Positions 58,003 to 64,000 of a stretch of DNA of 64,000 nucleotides are shown here, in pieces (position 1 is the stretch's first letter; the number at the start of each line of letters is the position of its first letter). The notes beneath the pieces were generated by a model. The model did no database searches and was not told the DNA's origin. It saw only the letters and a list, made by a program, of their open reading frames with translations. Source of the stretch: Mesorhizobium sp. SOD10 (GTDB taxonomy: Bacteria > Pseudomonadota > Alphaproteobacteria > Rhizobiales > Rhizobiaceae); NCBI GenBank assembly GCA_000824805.1, contig CCNA01000003.1:108184-172183 (forward strand), in the 5' to 3' direction. A program made the translations under genes and the position numbers.

Positions 58003-61000
58003 CTAAACCAGCTCGACCTCGACCACGCCAGGCACCGCGCGCATGGCCGAGGCGACTTGCGGCGAGATACGGTAGCGGTTGGGCAATTCGATCTCGACCT
58101 CGCCCTGTCCTGCGTCCTTGATCAGCACGAAGCTCACCTGCCCTTCGCCCTTGACCGAAAGCTGATTGGCCAGCGTGCCGAGCGGTGCGGCATCGCGAAC
58201 GAAGATGCGCAGCGCCTTCTGGATGCGGCTCGCCTCATCCTCCAGCGACTGCACGGTCTGGATGCGCAGATTGATGCCCTCCGGCCGGTCTTCGGCCGAA
58301 ACAGTGATCACCACCGAGCGGCCGGGTTCCAGCATGTCGCGATACTGCGCCAGCCCTTCGGAGAACAGCACCGCCTCATACTGGCCGGTCGTGTCGGAAA
58401 ACTGCACCACGCCCATCTTGTTGCCGGTGCGGGTCTTGCGTTCCTGCTTGGTGGTGACGGTGCCGGCGAGCCGCCCGGCGGCGGCGCCGCGTTTCACCGC
58501 CGCGGAAAACTCCGCCCAGTTCTGCACCCGCATCTTCTGGAGTGCGGCCTTGTACTCATCCAGCGGGTGCGCCGAGAGGTAGAAGCCCACCACCTGGAAT
58601 TCGCGGTGCAGCCGGTCCGCGGCAAGCCACGGATCGGTCGCCGGCAGGTTGAGTGCCTGCGATTGACTGCCAAGCGAGGCGCCGAAAATGTCGGCCTGGC
58701 CGGAAATGGCGTTTTGCTGCGCCAGCGAGGCCAGGCCCATCATGCGCTCGACGCCGGCCATCATCTGGGCGCGGTCGTGCCCGAAGCAATCCAGCGCGCC
58801 GGCCATGATCAGGCTTTCGAAGACCCGCTTGCCGACGATCTTCGGATCGACCCGCTCGCAAAAATCGGCGAGGCTCTTGAATGGCCCTTCGGAGCGCTTC
58901 TCGACGATGTGCTCGACCGCTGCGTCGCCGACGCCCTTCAGCGCCGCCAGCGAATAGAAGATCTTGTTCTCGCCCACTTCGAACGGCCGGAAACTGGTCA
59001 TCACCGACGGCGCCACCACCTCGATGCCGAGACGCATGGCGTCCTGCCGGAAATCGGCCAGCTTGTCGGTGTTGCTCATGTCGAGCGACATAGACGCAGC
59101 CAGGAACTCGACCGGGTAATGCGCCTTGAGATAGGCGGTCTGATAGGAAACGACCGCATAAGCGGCGGCGTGGGACTTGTTGAAGCCGTAGTCGGCGAAC
59201 TTGGCCAACAGATCGAAGATGAAGTCGGCCTGCGGCTTGGAGACGCCGCGCTCGACCGCGCCGGAGACGAAGCGCTCGCGCTGCTTGTCCATCTCGGCGC
59301 GGATCTTCTTGCCCATGGCGCGGCGCAGGAGATCGGCTTCGCCGAGCGAATAGCCGGCAAGCTCCTGCGCGATCTGCATCACCTGTTCCTGGTAGACGAT
59401 GACGCCTTGCGTCTCCTTCACCAGATGGTCGATCTTGGGATGGATCGAAGCCAACTCCTCCTCGCCATGCTTTCTGGCGTTGTAGGTCGGGATGTTCTCC
59501 ATCGGTCCGGGGCGGTAGAGCGCCACCAGCGCGATGATGTCCTCGATGCAGTCCGGCCGCATGCCGATCAGCGCCTTGCGCATGCCGGCACTTTCAACCT
59601 GGAACACGCCGACCACCTCGCCGCGCGACAGCATGGCGTAGGTGTCCTTGTCGTCGAGCGGTATCCTCGCGAGATCGATGTCGACGCCGCGCCGGCGGAT
59701 GAGCTTCACCGCCGTCTCCAGCACGGTCAGCGTCTTCAGGCCGAGGAAGTCGAACTTCACCAATCCAGCCTGCTCGACATATTTCATGTTGAACTGTGTG
59801 ACCGGCATGTCGGAGCGCGGATCGCGGTACATCGGCACCAGTTCCGACAGCGGCCGGTCGCCGATTACGATACCGGCAGCGTGCGTCGAGGCATGGCGAT
59901 ACAGGCCTTCGAGCTTCTGCGCCGTGTCAAGCAGCGTCTGGACGATCGGCTCCTTCTCCGCCTCCTCGGCGAAGCGAGGCTCGTTGGCAATGGCGTCGGC
60001 CAGCTTGACCGGATTGGCAGGGTTCTGCGGCACCATCTTGGAAAGCTTGTCGACCTGGCCGTAGGGCATCTGCAGCACGCGGCCGACGTCGCGCAGCACG
60101 GCGCGCGCCTGCAGCGTTCCGAAGGTGATGATCTGGCCGACCTGGTCGCGCCCGTATTTCTGCTGGACGTAGCGGATGACCTCCTCGCGCCGGTCCTGAC
60201 AGAAGTCGATGTCGAAGTCAGGCATCGAGACGCGATCCGGGTTGAGGAAGCGCTCGAACAGCAGCGAGAAACGCAGTGGGTCGATATCGGTGATGGTGGT
60301 CGAATAGGCGACCAGCGAGCCGGCGCCCGAACCGCGCCCCGGCCCGACGGGAATGCCCTGCGACTTGGCCCATTTGATGAAGTCGGCAACGATCAGGAAG
60401 TAGCCGGGGAACTTCATTCGCTCGATGATGCCGAGCTCGAATTCGAGCCGTTCGCGATATTGCTCGACCGTGTAGCCCGGCGTCGGCCCATGCGCCGCAA
60501 GTCGCTTCTCCAGACCCTCCCGCGCCTGGCGGGCAAGCTCCGCGGCTTCCGCCTTCTCGGCCGCGTCCTTGTCGGCCGCGTCGGCGCCGGTGAAACGCGG
60601 CAGGATCGGGCTGCGGTTCTTCGGGTAATAGGAACAGCGCATGGCGATCTCGACCGTGTTGTCGATCGCTTCGGGCAGGTCGGAGAAGAGCCGCGCCATC
60701 TCGGCCTGGCTGCGCAGGAAATTGTCCGGTGAAAGCCGCCGGCGATTGTCCGCGGCGACCACCGAGCCTTCGGCAATCGCAATCAGCGCGTCATGCGCCT
60801 CATAATCCTCGCGCTTGGAGAAGAACGCCTCGTTGGTGGCGACCAGCGGCAGGTCATGCGTGTAGGCCAGGTCGACCGTCGATTTTTCGACCATACGGTC
60901 ATAGCCCTGGACGCGCTCCAATTCGACATAAAGCCTGTCGCCGAACAGGCCCTTGAGGAGCAGCAGCCGCTGTTCGGCGAGGTCGCGCCGGTCCGCTTTG

Positions 61001-61530
61001 AGCGCGCTGCCGATCGGACCGCGCGGGCCGCCGGTCAGGCAGATCAGCCCGTCGCATCGGCCCTCCAGCGTGGCGCTGGTCAGATGCACCGGCTCGCCGG
61101 GCGGCGTTTCCAGATAGACCTTGCTGATCAGCCGCACGAGATTGGCATAACCCGCCTCGCTGGCGGCGATCAGCACGACCGGCGACATTTCCGGCCCGTG
61201 CCGGCGGCGATCGCGCTGGCCGTCGCTCGCCTCGCCGGAAAAGGCGAGATCGATCTGGCAGCCGATGATCGGCTGAATGCCGTCCTTGACCGCCTTTTGG
61301 GCGAATTCAAGCGCGCCGAACAGATTGTTGGTGTCGGTGACCGCTATCGCCGGCGCCTCGTCCTTGACCGCATGGCCGACGATCGCGCCGAGCTGAAGCG
61401 CGCCTTCGAGCAACGAATAGGCCGAATGCACGCGCAGATGGATGAATGTCCGCGCCGGCGCGTCCGGCCGCGCGGCCTTCACGGCTGCTTCGCGCTGCAA
61501 CGGGTCGCGTGGAAGTCGTTCATCGGCCAT
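58003..61530 (-). CDS. dnaE: DNA polymerase III alpha subunit
   Basis: The 1175-residue replicative polymerase has an N-terminal PHP domain (FIHLRVHSAYSLLEGALQLG), the palm with PDFDIDFCQDRREEVI (about residue 440-455, catalytic Asp residues) and GPGRGSGAGSLVAYS, a KSHAAAYAVVSYQTAYLKAH motif, and OB fold (AGRLAGTVTTKQERKTRTGN) near the C-terminus. It is the DnaE1 type by length and by the intact PHP start. MADERLPRDPLQREAA is a short extra N-terminus. No LexA box was seen in front, as expected for the housekeeping enzyme. Confidence 0.97.
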   Translation of the reverse strand: MADERLPRDPLQREAAVKAARPDAPARTFIHLRVHSAYSLLEGALQLGAIVGHAVKDEAPAIAVTDTNNLFGALEFAQKAVKDGIQPIIGCQIDLAFSGEASDGQRDRRRHGPEMSPVVLIAASEAGYANLVRLISKVYLETPPGEPVHLTSATLEGRCDGLICLTGGPRGPIGSALKADRRDLAEQRLLLLKGLFGDRLYVELERVQGYDRMVEKSTVDLAYTHDLPLVATNEAFFSKREDYEAHDALIAIAEGSVVAADNRRRLSPDNFLRSQAEMARLFSDLPEAIDNTVEIAMRCSYYPKNRSPILPRFTGADAADKDAAEKAEAAELARQAREGLEKRLAAHGPTPGYTVEQYRERLEFELGIIERMKFPGYFLIVADFIKWAKSQGIPVGPGRGSGAGSLVAYSTTITDIDPLRFSLLFERFLNPDRVSMPDFDIDFCQDRREEVIRYVQQKYGRDQVGQIITFGTLQARAVLRDVGRVLQMPYGQVDKLSKMVPQNPANPVKLADAIANEPRFAEEAEKEPIVQTLLDTAQKLEGLYRHASTHAAGIVIGDRPLSELVPMYRDPRSDMPVTQFNMKYVEQAGLVKFDFLGLKTLTVLETAVKLIRRRGVDIDLARIPLDDKDTYAMLSRGEVVGVFQVESAGMRKALIGMRPDCIEDIIALVALYRPGPMENIPTYNARKHGEEELASIHPKIDHLVKETQGVIVYQEQVMQIAQELAGYSLGEADLLRRAMGKKIRAEMDKQRERFVSGAVERGVSKPQADFIFDLLAKFADYGFNKSHAAAYAVVSYQTAYLKAHYPVEFLAASMSLDMSNTDKLADFRQDAMRLGIEVVAPSVMTSFRPFEVGENKIFYSLAALKGVGDAAVEHIVEKRSEGPFKSLADFCERVDPKIVGKRVFESLIMAGALDCFGHDRAQMMAGVERMMGLASLAQQNAISGQADIFGASLGSQSQALNLPATDPWLAADRLHREFQVVGFYLSAHPLDEYKAALQKMRVQNWAEFSAAVKRGAAAGRLAGTVTTKQERKTRTGNKMGVVQFSDTTGQYEAVLFSEGLAQYRDMLEPGRSVVITVSAEDRPEGINLRIQTVQSLEDEASRIQKALRIFVRDAAPLGTLANQLSVKGEGQVSFVLIKDAGQGEVEIELPNRYRISPQVASAMRAVPGVVEVELV

Positions 61531-61650
61531 GTTTTTTCGCGCTATCCGAAAGACTCAAAATTCATGCAGATATATTGTCCCGGACGGGGCCATGCCAGTC
61601 CAGCACAAATGACCGCAGGGCACAGGCTTGCGACCCGGTAGCGCCTCTTC

Positions 61651-63663
61651 TCAGGCGAACTCCATGATCACCGCGTCGACCGCGAGGCTGTCCCCCGGTT
61701 TGGCATTGAGCTTTGCCACGGTGAGGTCGCGTTCGGCGCGCAGCACGTTCTCCATCTTCATCGCCTCGACCACGGCCAGCGTCTCGCCGGCCTTCACTTC
61801 TTGGCCCTCGGCGACCGCGATCGAGACGACGAGACCGGGCATCGGGCAGAGCAGCATCTTCGAAGTGTCCGGCGGCAGTTTCTCCGGCATCAGCCTTTCA
61901 AGCTCAGCCGTGCGCGGCAGCATGGCGCGCGCGGTCACCGACATGCCTTTCCAGGCAATCCGCAGCCCGTTCAGCGCGGGGCGGATCTGGGCTGCGATGC
62001 TGTTGCCGCCGACCGTTCCCTGCCAGATCGCGTCGCCCGGCCGCCAGTCGGAGGCCACCGTCAGCGGCTTGCCGCCGTCGATCGCCAGATCGACCTCCAT
62101 CGGGATGGAAACCATGCCGTCAACGATCTCGACCGGAAGGTAGCCGGCCCCGATCTTCACCACCCAGTCGCGCTTGAGATGGCCGGAATGCGGCGCCAGC
62201 CTGCCGCTCAGGCGGTCGAGCCGGTCGCGGCGCAAAAGTTCGATCGCCGTTGCGACGGCGGCGAACACCGCCCTCTCCTCGCCATCCGGCGCGACCGGCG
62301 AAAAACCGTCCGGATATTCCTCGGCGATGAAGCCCGTCGACAGCCGCCCCTCGCGCCAGCGTGGATGCTGCATCAGCGCCGAAAGAAACGGGATGTTGTG
62401 CTCGATGCCGTCGACGACGAACATATCCAGGGCCTCAGACATGGCGTCGATCGCCGCCAGCCGCGTCGGCGCCCAGGTGCACAGCTTCGCCACCATCGGG
62501 TCATAGAACATCGAGATTTCCGAGCCCTCAGTGACGCCGGTGTCGTTGCGGACCACGATGTCGCCGAACCTGCCCTCTTCCGGCGGTCTGTAACGGGTCA
62601 ACCGGCCGATCGATGGCAGGAAATTGCGGAAAGGGTCCTCGGCATAGAGGCGGCTCTCCACCGCCCAGCCGTTGAGCTTCACGTCGCTCTGCTTCATGGC
62701 GAGCTTCTCGCCGGCTGCGACGCGGATCATCTGCTCGACCAGGTCGATGCCGGTCACCAGCTCGGTAACCGGATGCTCGACCTGCAATCGCGTATTCATT
62801 TCAAGGAAATAGAAGTTCTTGTCCTTGTCGACGATGAACTCGACAGTGCCGGCGCTCTGGTAGTCGACGGCCTTGGCCAAGGCCACCGCCTGCTCGCCCA
62901 TCGCCTTTCTGGTCTTGGCATCGAGGAATGGCGACGGCGCCTCCTCGACCACCTTCTGGTTGCGGCGCTGGATCGAGCATTCCCGCTCGCCAAGATAAAG
63001 GGCGGTGCCATGTGCGTCGGCCAGCACCTGGATTTCGATGTGGCGGGGATCGACGACGAACTTCTCGATGAAGACGCGGTCGTCGCCGAAGGAGCTTTTC
63101 GCTTCCGAACGCGCCCGCTCGAAACCATCGCGCACCTCCGCCTTATTCCAGGCGATGCGCATGCCCTTGCCGCCGCCGCCAGCCGAGGCCTTGATCATGA
63201 CCGGATAGCCGATCTCGCCGGCGATCCGTTCGGCATGGTCGGCATCTTCGATGACGCCCAGCCATCCGGGCACGGTGGAGACCTTGGCCTGGCTGGCGAA
63301 TTTCTTCGATTCGATCTTGTCGCCCATCGCCTTGATGGCCTTGGGCTTCGGCCCGATGAAGACGATACCTTCCTTCTCCAGCGCCTCGCAGAAGGAGGCA
63401 CGCTCGGACAGGAAGCCGTAGCCCGGATGCACGGCTTCCGCGCCGGTTTCCTTGCAGGCGGCGATGATCTTCTCCGGCAGCAAATAGCTCTGCGCCGCCG
63501 GCGAAGGCCCGATATGCACCGCTTCGTCGGCCATTTCGACATGCACGGCATCGCGGTCGGCATCCGAATAGACGGCGAGGGTGGCAATTCCCATCTTGCG
63601 CGCCGTCTTGATCACGCGGCAGGCGATCTCGCCGCGATTGGCGATCAGGATCTTCTTGAACAT
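61651..63663 (-). CDS. pccA: acetyl/propionyl-CoA carboxylase alpha subunit (biotin carboxylase plus BCCP)
   Basis: The 670-residue protein has biotin carboxylase (MFKKILIANRGEIACRVIKT at the start, ATP-grasp ASAGGGGKGMR about 165, EMNTRLQVEHPVTE about 290) and a C-terminal biotinyl domain with EAMKMEN (about 635), where Lys carries biotin. It forms the alpha chain of propionyl-CoA carboxylase, which makes methylmalonyl-CoA; acetyl-CoA or 3-methylcrotonyl-CoA enzymes have similar alpha chains, so specificity is inferred from size. The start is 63663 (MFKKIL); GGAGG lies about 13 bases upstream. The beta subunit is not in the window. Confidence 0.9.
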   Translation of the reverse strand: MFKKILIANRGEIACRVIKTARKMGIATLAVYSDADRDAVHVEMADEAVHIGPSPAAQSYLLPEKIIAACKETGAEAVHPGYGFLSERASFCEALEKEGIVFIGPKPKAIKAMGDKIESKKFASQAKVSTVPGWLGVIEDADHAERIAGEIGYPVMIKASAGGGGKGMRIAWNKAEVRDGFERARSEAKSSFGDDRVFIEKFVVDPRHIEIQVLADAHGTALYLGERECSIQRRNQKVVEEAPSPFLDAKTRKAMGEQAVALAKAVDYQSAGTVEFIVDKDKNFYFLEMNTRLQVEHPVTELVTGIDLVEQMIRVAAGEKLAMKQSDVKLNGWAVESRLYAEDPFRNFLPSIGRLTRYRPPEEGRFGDIVVRNDTGVTEGSEISMFYDPMVAKLCTWAPTRLAAIDAMSEALDMFVVDGIEHNIPFLSALMQHPRWREGRLSTGFIAEEYPDGFSPVAPDGEERAVFAAVATAIELLRRDRLDRLSGRLAPHSGHLKRDWVVKIGAGYLPVEIVDGMVSIPMEVDLAIDGGKPLTVASDWRPGDAIWQGTVGGNSIAAQIRPALNGLRIAWKGMSVTARAMLPRTAELERLMPEKLPPDTSKMLLCPMPGLVVSIAVAEGQEVKAGETLAVVEAMKMENVLRAERDLTVAKLNAKPGDSLAVDAVIMEFA

Positions 63664-63912
63664 TCGGATGTCGTTCCTCCGGCGAAGCGGTCCAGTTCTA
63701 TGGACAATTCCAGCGCGCCTCAAGTGCTCGCGAGCTGGCTCCCACGGCCAGTGCCAATTACAGAAACAGCGCCGAAAAACGTCGCAAGAGACGTTGGCCG
63801 CCGGCGCGGAACCCGCTAAAGTTATGCGCAACACCACAGGGATGGCAGGCTGGCATTCACCAGGGGTAGCTTGCCGTTAGCTAAAACTACAGATCGTTGG
63901 GAGGAGTGCCTC

Positions 63913-64000
63913 ATGAAAACGCGTGCCGCCGTAGCCGTTGCCGCCGGAAAGCCGCTGGAGATCATGGAGGTCGACCTCGAAGGTCCCCGCGAGGGCGAGG
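63913..64000 (+). CDS. alcohol dehydrogenase, S-(hydroxymethyl)glutathione dehydrogenase type, partial (5' end)
   Basis: ATG 63913, after a GGGAGGAG site, starts MKTRAAVAVAAGKPLEIMEV then DLEGPREGE and runs off the right edge. This N-terminus is that of class III zinc alcohol dehydrogenases, which oxidise S-hydroxymethylglutathione in formaldehyde detoxification. Only 29 codons are visible, so the class is tentative. It is divergent from the carboxylase gene, with 249 bases between that hold no other gene. Confidence 0.75.
   Translation, partial: MKTRAAVAVAAGKPLEIMEVDLEGPREGE

Noticed and set aside
1..64000. CRISPR arrays, rRNA genes or complete insertion sequences
   Set aside because: No regularly spaced repeats, no rRNA stretches and no transposase gene were seen.

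Overview
The window reads as chromosomal DNA of a GC-rich alphaproteobacterium of the Rhizobiales, most likely Mesorhizobium or a close relative. This rests on recognised proteins and gene order: divK-pleD next to rpmG, topA-rnr-DUF983-NUDIX, sdhE-mfd facing recG, DUF982 and DUF3572 proteins, an alphaproteobacterial SOS box in front of dinB, and dispersed RIME-like palindromes between genes. No similarity search was possible, so the genus is an inference.

1-4773: right end of an integrated element (prophage or phage satellite). All genes are on the minus strand: a tyrosine integrase, a coupled small gene, an AlpA/excisionase-like HTH gene with two followers, a replication-organiser-like gene, a chain of very small genes joined by 4-base ATGA/GTGA overlaps, and a phage-like coiled-coil protein that runs off the left edge. 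The element ends in a 3' fragment of tRNA-Leu(UAA), which marks the attachment site; the intact tRNA and the other end should lie left of the window.

4774-12681: housekeeping and small genes: two NUDIX hydrolases, a YqjM-type flavin oxidoreductase, DUF982, DUF2188, a small exported protein, an alpha/beta hydrolase, a MoaB/CinA-domain protein, a universal stress protein and gpt, separated by dispersed repeats. 12682-16863: a GNAT-like protein with an AT-rich upstream island, and an exporter-type ABC transporter behind a long structured leader with a 13-codon upstream ORF. 16456-26750: GNAT-nadE, a 3-methyladenine glycosylase, DUF1003-DedA, dgkA, a GFA protein, a diguanylate cyclase, a ParS/Res-type toxin-antitoxin pair with a palindromic operator, two membrane proteins and a large nested palindrome.

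26842-40042: core metabolism and genome maintenance: class II DAHP synthase, mfd, sdhE, recG, DUF502, glmS, a frameshifted small gene, glmU and ccdA. glmS and glmU together supply UDP-GlcNAc for peptidoglycan and LPS. 40209-48769: a Yx4D-type secreted protein, topA, rnr, DUF983, NUDIX, an MFS transporter and a small conserved protein. 48926-52634: rpmG, the cell-cycle regulators pleD and divK, and divergent DUF3572-HAD. 52644-64000: exported proteins, GNAT, SOS-controlled dinB, a DMT transporter, dnaE, a biotin-dependent carboxylase alpha subunit and the start of an alcohol dehydrogenase-like gene.

The less ordinary signals are the micro-gene cascade and iteron-like repeats in the element, the ABC transporter leader, a candidate small RNA beside pleD, the 145-base palindrome after the toxin, the composite repeat family, a single-base frameshift between glmS and glmU, and a perfect 19-base palindrome upstream of topA.
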